Shown here: positions 20,417 to 28,601 of the stretch, in pieces
How positions within the stretch are numbered: the first letter of the stretch is position 1
How the letters are laid out: every line of letters begins with the position of its first letter
Assembly (NCBI GenBank): GCA_021792755.1
Contig: JAJYUA010000030.1
Location: forward strand, 1-49,410
Length of the DNA stretch: 49,410 nucleotides
From: Pseudomonadota bacterium
Lineage (GTDB): Bacteria; Pseudomonadota; Gammaproteobacteria; Steroidobacterales; Steroidobacteraceae
Direction of reading: 5' to 3'
Notes under the pieces: generated by a model
The model's input: the letters and a program-made list of their open reading frames with translations, nothing else
Told to the model about the DNA's origin: nothing
Databases searched by the model: none
Position numbers and translations under genes: made by a program

Positions 20417-21664
20417 GTGAGCAAACGTCGGGTAGTGGTAACGGGATTGGGTATCGTCTCGCCGGTGGGCAGCTCGGTCGAAGCGGCATGGAAGGCCATC
20501 CTCGCAGGCGAGAGCGGCATCGGGCCGGTCACCCGCTTCGATGTGTCGGCCTTTCCGGTGCGCTTCGGCGGGCATGTCCGCGACTTCGATGTCAATCGCT
20601 ATTTCGACAGCAAGGACCAGCGGCGCATGGATGAATTCATGCACTACGGCGTCGCGGCGGGCATCCAGGCGGTCGAGGATTCGGGGATCGATTTCTCGAA
20701 GATCGATGTCACGCGCTGCGGGGCGGTGTGCGGCGCGGGCATCGGCGGCCTCGGCACGATCGAAAAGGAGTACGGGGAGGTCATCAAGACCGGCAATCCG
20801 CGCAGGATCTCGCCGTTCTTCGTGCCGGCGAGCATCATCAACATGATCGCCGGGCACCTCTCGATCCGCTTCGGGCTCAAGGGACCGAATCTCGGCGTGG
20901 TCACCGCCTGCACCACCTCGACCCACGCGATCGGCCTGGCCATGCGCACCATCCAGTACGGCGATGCCGATGTGCTCATCGCCGGCGGCGGCGAGATGGC
21001 CACCACCGTGTGCGGCCTGGCGAGCTTCGCCCAAGCCAAGGCGCTCTCGCGGCGCAACGATGCGCCGGCCGAGGCGAGCCGTCCCTGGGACAAGGACCGC
21101 GACGGCTTCGTGCTGGGCGATGGAGGCGGGGCGGTCATCCTCGAGGAGCTCGAGCATGCCCGCGCTCGCGGAGCGCACATCTACGCGGAGCTCCTCGGTT
21201 TCGGCATGAGCGGCGATGCCTACCACATCACGCTGCCGCCGGAAGATGGCGAGGGAGCGCGCCTCTCGATGGTGCATGCGCTGAAGGACGCCGGGCTCAA
21301 CCCGGAGCAGGTGCAATACGTCAATGCGCACGCGACCTCGACGCCTGCCGGCGACCAGGTGGAGACGGTCGCTCTCAAGCGCGCCTTCGGCGAGCACGCC
21401 TATGCTCTCGCGGTGAGCTCCACGAAGTCGATGACGGGACATCTGCTGGGCGCGGCGGGCGTGGTGGAAGCCATCTTCTGCATCCTCGCGCTGCGCGATC
21501 AGGTGGCCCCTCCCACCATCAACTATCACACGCCGGATCCGGACTGTGACCTCGACTACGTGCCCAACACGGCGCGGCGGATGAAGATCGAGGTTGCGCT
21601 GTCGAACTCCTTCGGCTTCGGAGGCACCAACGGCTCGGTGGTCTTCAGGCGCTTCACCGGTTGA
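20417..21664 (+). CDS. fabF: 3-oxoacyl-ACP synthase II
   Basis: A 415-residue condensing enzyme with a GTG start. It has the Cys-His-His triad: ACTTSTHAIG (Cys at about 165), VNAHATSTPAGD (His about 305) and STKSMTGHLLGAAG (His about 341). RRVVVTGLGIVSPVGS at the start and NSFGFGGTNGSVVF at the end are typical of KAS II. It elongates acyl-ACP with malonyl-ACP. It lies 74 bp after acpP, and pabB begins 4 bp downstream. Confidence 0.96.
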   Translation: MSKRRVVVTGLGIVSPVGSSVEAAWKAILAGESGIGPVTRFDVSAFPVRFGGHVRDFDVNRYFDSKDQRRMDEFMHYGVAAGIQAVEDSGIDFSKIDVTRCGAVCGAGIGGLGTIEKEYGEVIKTGNPRRISPFFVPASIINMIAGHLSIRFGLKGPNLGVVTACTTSTHAIGLAMRTIQYGDADVLIAGGGEMATTVCGLASFAQAKALSRRNDAPAEASRPWDKDRDGFVLGDGGGAVILEELEHARARGAHIYAELLGFGMSGDAYHITLPPEDGEGARLSMVHALKDAGLNPEQVQYVNAHATSTPAGDQVETVALKRAFGEHAYALAVSSTKSMTGHLLGAAGVVEAIFCILALRDQVAPPTINYHTPDPDCDLDYVPNTARRMKIEVALSNSFGFGGTNGSVVFRRFTG

Positions 21665-21668
21665 AGGC

Positions 21669-23036
21669 TTGATCGTCCGCGACCTGCAGGCGCCCGTGCC
21701 TGTGTTGCGAGCGCTCGCGGCAGGCCAGCCGCAGCGCTACCCGGTGCTGCTCGACAGCGCCGCGGACGGTCCGCTCAGCCGCTTCAGCGTGCTCATGGCC
21801 GAGCCCTCCGGCGCGCTGTGGAGCGATGCGCAGGGGCGGCTCGGCGCCGAGGCGGCTCCGGCCGCAGTCGCAGGCTGCGCAGGCTTTCTCGATGCCCTTG
21901 CGAGGTGGTGGGAGGCGGAAGGCCGCCGCGGAGCGGGCGGGCCCGAACCATTTCAACCCGGCGGCTGGGCCGTCTTTCTCTCCTACGAGATCGCCGCGGA
22001 GATCGAGCCGAGCCTCACGTTGCCGCCGGCTGCCTTTCCCTGGCGGGCTTTCGCGCTGCGCATCCCCTGCCTCCTCGTACATGACCGCTTGAGCGGCAAG
22101 ACCCGGGTCATCGCCGAGCCAGCCGCCGCCGACGCGATCGGGCGTATCGAAGCCGATGTGCGCGCAGCGGCCCGCGGTGTCGTTTCCGGCGGGCCGCTGG
22201 CGCTCTCGGAGCTCGAGGAGGAGCCGCCCGAGGCTTATCTTGAGCGCGTGCGCCGCGCCAAGGAGTACATCGGCGCCGGGGACATCTATCAGACCAACCT
22301 GTCGCGGCCGTGGCGTGCGCGCCTCGCGAGCGAGTGTGGGATCGGCGAGCTCTACGCGCGGCTGTGTGCGGCCAACCCGGCGCCGTTTGCCGCCCTGGCT
22401 CAATGGCGGGGCGGGGCGATCCTCAGCTCCTCTCCGGAGCGATTGCTGCGGGTGGCGGGCTGCCGCATCGACACCCGCCCGATCGCCGGCACGCGTCCAC
22501 GCAGCCGCCGTCCGGGACAGGACGGCAGCGAGATGGCGGCGCTCTCGGCGCATCCGAAGGAGCGAGCCGAGCACATCATGCTGATCGACCTCGAGCGCAA
22601 CGACCTCGGCAGGGTCTGCGAGCCGGGCACGGTGCGGGTCGATGAGCTGATGAGCGTCGAGTCCTATACCCACGTGCACCATATCGTCTCGAACGTGAGC
22701 GGAGTGCTGAGAGCGGACAGGACGCCGATCGATGCGCTGCGCGCGGTGTTCCCCGGAGGCACGATCACCGGCTGCCCGAAGGTGCGCTGCATGCAGATCA
22801 TCGCCGAGCTCGAGGGCGAGGGCCGCGGCGCCTACACCGGCTCGCTCGGCTGGCTGGGCCTCGATGGCAGCCTCGATCTGAACATCCTGATCCGCACCCT
22901 CTCATTGAGCGCAGGGGTGCTCGAGTTGCGCGCCGGCGCCGGCATCGTGGCCGACTCCGACCCCGGGCGCGAGCTCGAGGAGACCCGTGCCAAAGCCCGC
23001 GGGCTGCTGGCCGCGCTCGATCGGAGCCCGTCTTGA
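21669..23036 (+). CDS. pabB: Aminodeoxychorismate synthase component I
   Basis: A 455-residue chorismate-binding enzyme (E. coli PabB is 453). The C-terminal domain has GDIYQTNLSR, FAALAQWRGGAILSSSPERLL, IAGTRPRSRRPGQD, AEHIMLIDLERNDLGRVC, FPGGTITGCPKVRCMQII and AGAGIVADSDPGRELEET. With a glutamine amidotransferase (PabA, not seen) it makes 4-amino-4-deoxychorismate for folate. The start is inferred as the TTG at 21669 after AAGG; no ATG is available in the right place. Its insertion between fabF and pabC is a variation on the usual fabF-pabC order, and its stop overlaps pabC (TTGA). Confidence 0.9.
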   Translation: MIVRDLQAPVPVLRALAAGQPQRYPVLLDSAADGPLSRFSVLMAEPSGALWSDAQGRLGAEAAPAAVAGCAGFLDALARWWEAEGRRGAGGPEPFQPGGWAVFLSYEIAAEIEPSLTLPPAAFPWRAFALRIPCLLVHDRLSGKTRVIAEPAAADAIGRIEADVRAAARGVVSGGPLALSELEEEPPEAYLERVRRAKEYIGAGDIYQTNLSRPWRARLASECGIGELYARLCAANPAPFAALAQWRGGAILSSSPERLLRVAGCRIDTRPIAGTRPRSRRPGQDGSEMAALSAHPKERAEHIMLIDLERNDLGRVCEPGTVRVDELMSVESYTHVHHIVSNVSGVLRADRTPIDALRAVFPGGTITGCPKVRCMQIIAELEGEGRGAYTGSLGWLGLDGSLDLNILIRTLSLSAGVLELRAGAGIVADSDPGRELEETRAKARGLLAALDRSPS

Positions 23037-23881
23037 CCGCGGCCACGGTGTGGATCAACGGCCGGCGCGCGGCCCGCCTCTCGGCGCTCGATCGCGGACT
23101 GCACTACGGGGACGGGCTGTTCGAGACCCTTGCCTGCCTCAAGGGCCGCCCGCGCTTCCTGTCGCTGCACCTGGCGCGCCTCGCCCTCGGCTGTGCGCGG
23201 CTGAGACTGTCCGCGCCCGGCCCGCAGCGGCTGCGGGCCGCGATCGAGCAGGCCGCCGCGCAGGCCGACCGCTCGATCGTGAAGCTGCTGGTGACGCGCG
23301 GTCCCGCGGTAGCACGCGGCTATGCGGCAGGCGGCGAGCAGGGCAGCTGGCTCGTGATCCGCTATCCTTGGCCCGAAGAGGATCCGGCGCTCGCCCTGTC
23401 GGGCGTGCGCGTGCGCACCGCCGCGACCCGGCTCGGGGAAAACCCGGCGCTCGCGGGGCTGAAGCACCTGAACCGCCTGGAGCAGATCCTGGCGCGCAAC
23501 GAGGATTCCGTGATCGAGGCCGAGGAGACGCTCATGCTCAGTCATTCCGGCAAGCTGATTTCCGGCACCATGAGCAATGTGTTCCTGGTGCACGAGGCGG
23601 GGGGACGGTTGCGGCTGCGCACGCCGGATCTCGCACTGTGCGGCGTGGCCGGCGTCATGCGAAGCGTGGTGCTGCGCGAAGCGGCCCAGGAGGGCATCTC
23701 GGCGAGCGAATGCGCGCTCGCCCCGCCGGACCTCGATACGGCCGCGGAGGTGTTCCTGACCAACGCGCGCATCGGCATCTGGCCGGTGCGCTCGATCGAC
23801 GGCAGGCCGCTCGCGCCGGGGCCGCTCACCCGGGCTCTGCAGGGGCGGCTCGCGCCGCTGCTCGAAGCCGCCGATGCTTGA
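23033..23881 (+). CDS. pabC: Aminodeoxychorismate lyase
   Basis: A 282-residue fold-type IV PLP enzyme that releases pyruvate from aminodeoxychorismate to give p-aminobenzoate. DRGLHYGDGLFETLACLKGRP (about 20-40), GLKHLNRLEQILAR with the PLP lysine (about 143), GTMSNVFLV and EVFLTNARIGIWPV are the family signatures. The TTG start has GGAG 7 bp upstream and overlaps the pabB stop, so both folate-branch genes are translationally coupled. The 3' end overlaps mltG by 8 bp. Confidence 0.92.
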   Translation: MTAATVWINGRRAARLSALDRGLHYGDGLFETLACLKGRPRFLSLHLARLALGCARLRLSAPGPQRLRAAIEQAAAQADRSIVKLLVTRGPAVARGYAAGGEQGSWLVIRYPWPEEDPALALSGVRVRTAATRLGENPALAGLKHLNRLEQILARNEDSVIEAEETLMLSHSGKLISGTMSNVFLVHEAGGRLRLRTPDLALCGVAGVMRSVVLREAAQEGISASECALAPPDLDTAAEVFLTNARIGIWPVRSIDGRPLAPGPLTRALQGRLAPLLEAADA

Positions 23882-24926
23882 GCTCCTGCGCGGAAAGCGC
23901 CGCCTGCTGCTGATCGGCGCTCTGGCGCTGGCCGCGGCGGCGGGCGGCTATGCGCTGCTTGAGCACACCTACAGCGCGCCCGGTCCGTCGGCCACGCCGG
24001 TTCGCCTGAACGTGACCGCGGGTGAGAGCCTGCACGAGGTGTTTGCCCGCCTGGCCGGCCTCGGCGCGCTGCGCCATCCGCGGGAGGTGGAGGCGTACAT
24101 GCGCCTGCGCGGCATCGAGCCGCGCATCGAGATCGGTGTATACGACATCCCGGCATACTCGAGCCCCGCGCACATCGTGCGTCTGTTCGTGGAAGGGCGG
24201 GTGGTGTTGGATCGGATCACGGTCGTGGAGGGTACGACCTTCGCCGAGTTCCTCCATGAGCTCGATGCCGACCCGGACATCGATCCCACCCTGCGCGGCA
24301 AGAGCGATGCGCAGATCATGGCCGCCCTCGGCCACGCGGGGCAGAACCCGGAGGGCCGTTTCTTCCCCTCCACCTACATCTTCTCGCCGGGCACCCCGGA
24401 CATCACGATCCTGCGCATGGCGCACCAGAAGATGTCCTCGGTGCTCGCGCGGCTCTGGCGGGGGCGCGGCGCGGACCTGCCTCTCAAGAGCCCGTACCAG
24501 GCGCTCATTCTGGCTTCCATGATCGAGAAGGAGACCGGGGTGCGCGGCGAGCGCCGGCGGATCGCCGGCGTGTTCGTCAACCGGCTGCGCCGCGGCATGA
24601 AACTGCAATCGGACCCGACGGTGATCTACGGTCTCGGCAGCCGCTACCGCGGCGTGATCAGCGTCCGGGATCTGACCACCGATACGCCCTACAACACCTA
24701 CACCCGCAGCGGCCTGCCCCCGACGCCCATCTGTCTGCCCGGGATGAGGTCGCTGCGCGCCGCGATGCACCCGGACAAGACCCGGGACCTGTACTTCGTG
24801 GCCACCGGCAAGGGCGGCCACCACTTCTCGAGAACCCTCGCCACGCACGATGCGCAGGTGCGGCGCTACCTGGCGCAGCTGCGCCAGGATCGGGAACGGG
24901 CCGAGCGGCACGAGGCCGCGCAATGA
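23874..24926 (+). CDS. mltG: Endolytic murein transglycosylase MltG (YceG)
   Basis: A 350-residue inner-membrane protein with one N-terminal transmembrane helix (RLLLIGALALAAAAGGYALL, about residues 10-29), a LysM-like region and the YceG catalytic domain. Key segments are LASMIEKETG (about 213-222, catalytic Glu), MKLQSDPTVIYGLG, YNTYTRSGLPPTPICLPG and YFVATGKGGHHFSRTLATHD. MltG cleaves nascent glycan strands and is thought to terminate their elongation. Position between pabC and tmk is conserved in gammaproteobacteria. Confidence 0.95.
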   Translation: MLELLRGKRRLLLIGALALAAAAGGYALLEHTYSAPGPSATPVRLNVTAGESLHEVFARLAGLGALRHPREVEAYMRLRGIEPRIEIGVYDIPAYSSPAHIVRLFVEGRVVLDRITVVEGTTFAEFLHELDADPDIDPTLRGKSDAQIMAALGHAGQNPEGRFFPSTYIFSPGTPDITILRMAHQKMSSVLARLWRGRGADLPLKSPYQALILASMIEKETGVRGERRRIAGVFVNRLRRGMKLQSDPTVIYGLGSRYRGVISVRDLTTDTPYNTYTRSGLPPTPICLPGMRSLRAAMHPDKTRDLYFVATGKGGHHFSRTLATHDAQVRRYLAQLRQDRERAERHEAAQ

Positions 24927-25567
24927 CCCCCGGGCGGCTCATCACGATCGAGGGCATCGAAGGCGCCGGCAAGTCGACCGTCGCGCGCTGGGTGTGCGAG
25001 TGGCTGCAGCGGCGCTCGGTGAGCGCGCAGCTCACGCGCGAGCCCGGCGGCACGGAGCTCGCCGAGCGGGTGCGCCGGATCGTGCTCGAACGGGGGAGCG
25101 AATCGGTCTCCGCCACCGCCGAGACTCTACTGATGTTCGCCGCGCGCGACATCCATCTCGTGAACCTGATCGGGCCGGCGCTCGCGCGCGGGGACTGGGT
25201 GGTGTGCGATCGCTTCACGGATGCGACTCGCGCCTACCAGGGGGCTGGTCGGGGCGTCGATGCGGCCTGGATCGAGCAACTGGCGGCCCGGGTCCATGGC
25301 GGGCTCGAGCCGGCCTGCACACTGCTGCTCGATCTGCCGGTGGCCGTGGGCCTGGCGCGCGCGAAGAGCCGCCGCGACGGAGCTTGCGACCGTTTCGAGG
25401 CCGAGACGGCCGCGTTCTTCGAGCGGGTGCGGGCCGGGTACCTGGCGCTCGCCCGGCGTGAGCCGCGCCGCATCCAGCTCATCGAGGCGTCCGCTTCGCT
25501 CGAGGACGTGCAGCGGCAGGTCGCCGCGGTCCTCTCGCGACTGACCGCTGCCGGGGGCGGCGCGTGA
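24923..25567 (+). CDS. tmk: Thymidylate kinase
   Basis: A 214-residue dTMP kinase. The P-loop is EGIEGAGKST (residues 10-19), LTREPGGTELAERVR binds substrate, VVCDRFTDATRAYQGAGRG is the DR-x-YQG motif and the lid is AKSRRDGACDRFE. It makes dTDP for DNA synthesis. It overlaps mltG (ATGA) and holB (GTGA). Confidence 0.96.
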   Translation: MTPGRLITIEGIEGAGKSTVARWVCEWLQRRSVSAQLTREPGGTELAERVRRIVLERGSESVSATAETLLMFAARDIHLVNLIGPALARGDWVVCDRFTDATRAYQGAGRGVDAAWIEQLAARVHGGLEPACTLLLDLPVAVGLARAKSRRDGACDRFEAETAAFFERVRAGYLALARREPRRIQLIEASASLEDVQRQVAAVLSRLTAAGGGA

Positions 25568-26526
25568 CGCTCGAGTGGTTGCAGGGACAGATGCGCCGCC
25601 TGCGAGGCGCCTGGGAGGCGGGGAGATTTCCGCATGCAGTGCTCATTCATGAGGCGCCGGGGGCGGGCGGAGAGTGGCTCGCGCTGTGGGCTGCGCAACT
25701 CGTGCTGTGCACCCAGCCTACCCAGGCTCCGTGCGGGCAGTGCCCGGCCTGCCGGCACGTGGCCCGGCGCCAGCATCCGGACCTGGCGCTCCTCGGACCG
25801 CTCGAGGAGGCTACCCAGATCCGCATCGAGCAGGTGCGCGAGTTGAGCGCCGACCTCGCCCTGACGGCCCATCAGGGCGGCTACAAGGTGGGTATCCTCT
25901 CGCCCGCCGACAGCCTGAACCGCTTTGCCGCCAACGCACTGCTCAAGACGTTGGAGGAGCCGCCGCCACGCACGCTGTTGGTACTCGTTGCGACTCAGCC
26001 CTCGCGCTTGCCCGCCACGCTCTTGAGCCGCTGCCAGCGGGTGAGGGTGCAGGCGCCCACGCGCGAGCAGGCCCTCGAGTGGCTGCGTGCCAGTCGGGGC
26101 GAGGCGGACTGGGAGGCTGTGCTGGCGGTGCTCGGCGAGGCGCCCGTGCTCGCCGCGCAGGCCGATCCGGCCGTGCTGGTCGAGACGGCGATCGAGACCC
26201 GCCGGGACCTTGCGCAGGCCGGCGCCGGCGAGGGCGATCCGGTCGCCGTTGCCGAGCGCTGGGTGCGCTCGGAGCCGAAGCTGCGTCTCGCCTGTTTCGA
26301 GAACTGGCTCACGGAACGGATTCGACAGCGCCTTCTGCCCGCCGGGCACTCATCGGAAGTGCGCGCTGGCGCGCACCCAGGCGACCCCGGCCGGTTGAGC
26401 ATAAGGGACTGGTTCGATCTGCTGGACGCGGTGCGGGAGCTCAAGTCATCATTCGATGCGCCGATCAACCGGAGCATGGCAATCGAGACACTGCTGCGGC
26501 GCATGGCGATGAATCGCGCCGCGTGA
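25564..26526 (+). CDS. holB: DNA polymerase III subunit delta prime
   Basis: A 320-residue clamp-loader subunit with a GTG start. It has a degenerate P-loop (EAPGAGGEWLA, no GKS), as expected of delta prime. The zinc-binding cysteines lie in C-x6-7-C-x2-C-x2-C (CTQPTQAPCGQCPAC, about 50-64). Further markers are ILSPADSLNRFAANALLKTLEEPP (about 118-141), LLVLVATQPSRLPATLLSRCQ (SRC motif) and a C-terminal helical collar. It works with the tau/gamma and delta subunits to load the beta clamp. Confidence 0.94.
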   Translation: MTLEWLQGQMRRLRGAWEAGRFPHAVLIHEAPGAGGEWLALWAAQLVLCTQPTQAPCGQCPACRHVARRQHPDLALLGPLEEATQIRIEQVRELSADLALTAHQGGYKVGILSPADSLNRFAANALLKTLEEPPPRTLLVLVATQPSRLPATLLSRCQRVRVQAPTREQALEWLRASRGEADWEAVLAVLGEAPVLAAQADPAVLVETAIETRRDLAQAGAGEGDPVAVAERWVRSEPKLRLACFENWLTERIRQRLLPAGHSSEVRAGAHPGDPGRLSIRDWFDLLDAVRELKSSFDAPINRSMAIETLLRRMAMNRAA

Positions 26527-26584
26527 GCGCGCGGCGGGCGCGGCGGGCGCGTCGGGAGCCACACTTACGCCTGAGGACTGGATC

Positions 26585-26935
26585 TTGAAAGCGGGTGGGA
26601 ACAAACCGAGTCTGCTGACGCTCACCATCAAGGACAAGAGCGCGCTGTACATGGCTTACATGCCGTTCGTGAAGAACGGAGGGCTGTTCATTCCGACCAA
26701 CAGCAACTATCGGCTGGGAGACGAGGTCTTCATGCTGCTCAATCTCATGGGCGAGGATGAGAAGCTGCCGGTGGCCGGCCGGGTGATCTGGGTCACGCCG
26801 AAGGGCGCGCAGGGAAAGCGCACCGCCGGCATCGGTGTGCAGTTCAGCGAGCAGGACCACGGCCAGACGCAGAAGAAGATCGAGACCTACCTCGCCGGCG
26901 CGCTCTCCGGCGACAAGCCGACCCACACGATGTAG
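26585..26935 (+). CDS. pilZ: Type IV pilus assembly protein PilZ
   Basis: A 116-residue PilZ of the type IV pilus kind. LTLTIKDKSALYMAYMPFVK, NGGLFIPTNSNYRLGDEVFM, LPVAGRVIWVTPKGAQGKR and TAGIGVQFSEQD match the founding PilZ very closely, as does the C-terminus KPTHTM. This PilZ class lacks the N-terminal RxxxR c-di-GMP motif and acts by protein contacts (with FimX and PilB in other species). The TTG start has GAGG 8 bp upstream. Its last codons and stop are the left attachment site of the inserted element, which separates it from its former convergent neighbour. Confidence 0.95.
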   Translation: MKAGGNKPSLLTLTIKDKSALYMAYMPFVKNGGLFIPTNSNYRLGDEVFMLLNLMGEDEKLPVAGRVIWVTPKGAQGKRTAGIGVQFSEQDHGQTQKKIETYLAGALSGDKPTHTM

Positions 26936-26943
26936 CGTTACGC
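26919..26943 (+). repeat. Left attachment site (attL), 25-bp direct repeat
   Basis: These 25 bp are repeated exactly at 36062-36086, and the flanking bases differ on both sides of each copy. The core ACCCACACGATGTAGCGTTA (26921-26940) covers the final pilZ codons and its TAG (26933-26935). It also contains, in reverse, TTA (26938-26940), the stop codon of the gene that now begins beyond the right copy. It marks the left boundary of the inserted element. Confidence 0.9.
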
Positions 26944-27092
26944 CGTTTCGGACCCCTTCGCCAGCCTTCGCTACCGATCGCATTCTCTCGGATTTTCAAC
27001 AAGATACGCCTTGTAGGCCCTCTCGGCAAGCCCTCTTGGACAGGCCGGAAACCGGGTAGCTGGTTACATCCAGCGACAAGGCGAATTACACA
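26944..27092. promoter_or_regulatory. Left-end region of the element with candidate integrase arm sites
   Basis: This is non-coding sequence between attL and the integrase start. It carries AAACCGGGTA (27049-27058) and CTGGTTACA (27060-27068). Both words recur close to the right end (36017-36026 and 36009-36017), which suggests arm-type binding sites for the integrase or its accessory factor. It presumably also holds the integrase promoter. No ORF is seen. Confidence 0.4.
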
Positions 27093-27683
27093 ATGGCCAG
27101 GGTTACAGACGAGTCGATCCGCCGGGCTCCACGGCCGGCGAACGGGCAGACGTTCCTATGGGACGACCTCGTTTCGGGCTTTGGTGTGCGCTTGACCAAG
27201 AGCCGCGCGGCTTACGTTGTTCAATGGCGTGAGGCCGATGGCAGCAAGAAGCGCGAGACGCTCCGGGCACGTTGGCCGGAGATGGGCGCTGTAAAGGCCC
27301 GAGAGGCTGCCAGGGCGCGCCTCGCGCAGGTTGCAACCGCGAGTGCAACTCTCGGCGGACAACCGCTCAGACTCGCGATGCGCGCCTGGTACGAGCGCCA
27401 GTCTGAGGTGTCAACCTGGCGGCCGCGATACCGCGCGAAGGTGGACGCGATCATCAGGACATACATCGAGGCGGAGGCCAATCCGCTCGTGCGCCTCACG
27501 CCCGCCGCTCGCAAGGCCGTCGAGGACCTCGGCCGCAAGCCGGTGACCGCTGTCACGCGATCGGACGTCCTGCGCGTAGTGGACAACATCAAACGTGGGA
27601 CCGCCGAGCAGGTCATGGCGATGCTGTCCGCGTTTTATAACTGGGCCCATGATCGCGGCATCGAGGTAGTGAACCCGGCGCGA
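27093..27683 (+). pseudogene. Truncated tyrosine recombinase (P4-type integrase), catalytic domain missing
   Basis: The first 197 residues are a normal P4-family integrase. There is an N-terminal DUF4102-type arm-binding domain (ARVTDESIRRAPRPANGQTF, LWDDLVSGFGVRLTKSRAAY, VQWREADGSKKRETL), then a SAM-like core-binding domain (LRLAMRAWYERQSEVSTWRP, KPVTAVTRSDVLRVVDNIKR, MAMLSAFYNWAHDRGIEVVN). Family likeness ends at NPAR (residues 194-197), where the catalytic domain with the R-H-R-Y residues should begin. The frame stays open to 27944, but that tail is antisense to the antitoxin gene and is not integrase. A deletion has probably removed about 200 residues. It belongs with the 25-bp att repeats. 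Confidence 0.85.
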
Positions 27684-27712
27684 TCGCCACTCCTGAGCCT
27701 TCTCCGTGCGTC

Positions 27713-28027
27713 CTACGCGTGCAGTGGCTTCGGCACGAATGTCAGACCGAGGGCATGCAGGACTTTGAGCACGGTCCCGAAACTCGGGTTGCCGTCCTTC
27801 GAGAGCGCCTTGTACAGGCCATCGCGGGTAATGCCGGTCTCCTTCGCGAGCTGGACCATGCCATGGGCGCGGGCGATATCGCCAAGCGCTGCGGCAAGGA
27901 ACGCGGGATCGTCAGGGGCTTCCTCGAGGCAGGCTTCGAGGTAAGCGGCCATGTCCGCCTCGGACTTCAGGTAATCGGCGGCATCCCACCGGGAGAATGT
28001 CTCTTTAGTACGTCGCTTGGTTGCCAT
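27713..28027 (-). CDS. Addiction-module antitoxin, HigA/COG3636-type
   Basis: A 104-residue helix-turn-helix antitoxin. FSRWDAADYLKSEADMAAYL (N-terminal), DDPAFLAAALGDIARAHGM and LAKETGITRDGLYKALSKDG (HTH) with NPSFGTVLKVLHALGLTFVP are the family pattern. It lies downstream of the toxin with a 3-bp gap. Its ATG is preceded by a very strong GGAGGTGAG site inside the toxin 3' end, which favours antitoxin excess. It probably neutralises the toxin and represses the shared promoter (family knowledge). Confidence 0.9.
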   Translation of the reverse strand: MATKRRTKETFSRWDAADYLKSEADMAAYLEACLEEAPDDPAFLAAALGDIARAHGMVQLAKETGITRDGLYKALSKDGNPSFGTVLKVLHALGLTFVPKPLHA

Positions 28028-28030
28028 AGC

Positions 28031-28342
28031 TCACCTCCAGTCCTTTGCGATTGCGATTGCCTGTTTGATATCGGCGTTCTGAGTCCGCTTGTCTCCGCCG
28101 CAGCAGAGCAGCATACGGACATTCCCGCGCTGCGCGTAGTACACGCGGTAGCCCGGACCGTAGTCGATTCGCATCTCACTCACGCCCGAGCCGACCGGCT
28201 TGACGTCACCGGGGTTACCGAGCGAGAGCCGGCGGACGCGGGCATTGATGCGCGCCTGGGCTTCCCGGTCCCGAAGGCCGTCGAACCATCTCTCGTACGT
28301 CGCGGACTTCAGGACCTCCAGCACGGGGCCAGTGTATACCAC
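28031..28342 (-). CDS. RelE/HigB-type toxin (phage-derived Gp49-like)
   Basis: A 103-residue toxin of the 'addiction module killer protein' family. YERWFDGLRDREAQARINAR, LGNPGDVKPVGSGVSEMRID, YGPGYRVYYAQRGNVRMLLC and CGGDKRTQNADIKQAIAIAK reproduce the whole family consensus. Members are mRNA interferases acting at the ribosome. The start is a GTG at 28342; the longer open frame upstream reads over unrelated sequence. The toxin-first order with an adjacent antitoxin is typical of HigBA. Confidence 0.88.
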   Translation of the reverse strand: MVYTGPVLEVLKSATYERWFDGLRDREAQARINARVRRLSLGNPGDVKPVGSGVSEMRIDYGPGYRVYYAQRGNVRMLLCCGGDKRTQNADIKQAIAIAKDWR

Positions 28343-28383
28343 GCTATACAGCCATGCAAGTGCGTCTACCTGGGTAGCGCGCC

Positions 28384-28601
28384 ATGAGTCGTACCCAGCG
28401 TACCCGCTCCATCGCCGGCTCGCTCGACCTGGCCGCTGCCGACCTCGACGCCCGAGCCCGCCACCACCGCCCCGCCGATCGGCGCACGTTGCGCGCCGCG
28501 GCCCGCGAGCTGGCCAGCCGTGGCCTGAACCCCGCGATATTGCCGCCGCCCTCGGGCTCACTGAGGCAGTTATACGCGATGTGCTCGGGGTGACCCCGTG
28601 A
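28384..28601 (+). pseudogene. Small HTH-like protein with apparent -1 frameshift
   Basis: The frame from the ATG at 28384 reads MSRTQRTRSIAGSLDLAAAD onward, through TLRAAARELASRGLNP, and then degenerates. The -1 frame from about 28535 reads RDIAAALGLTEAVIRDVLGV, a plausible helix-turn-helix, and stops at 28599-28601 as GTGA, overlapping the GTG start of the next gene. Joining the two at AACCCCG gives a coherent protein of about 72 residues. A one-base loss in the C run, a sequencing error or programmed slippage are all possible. The function is unknown; a small DNA-binding regulator is likely. Confidence 0.5.

Noticed and set aside
26944..27092. A tRNA or tmRNA gene as the integration target
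   Set aside because: No cloverleaf or anticodon-arm pattern was seen at either end. The repeat lies in protein-coding 3' ends instead.
27684..27944. C-terminal continuation of the integrase open frame
   Set aside because: This part is antisense to a clear antitoxin gene and has no integrase catalytic residues.
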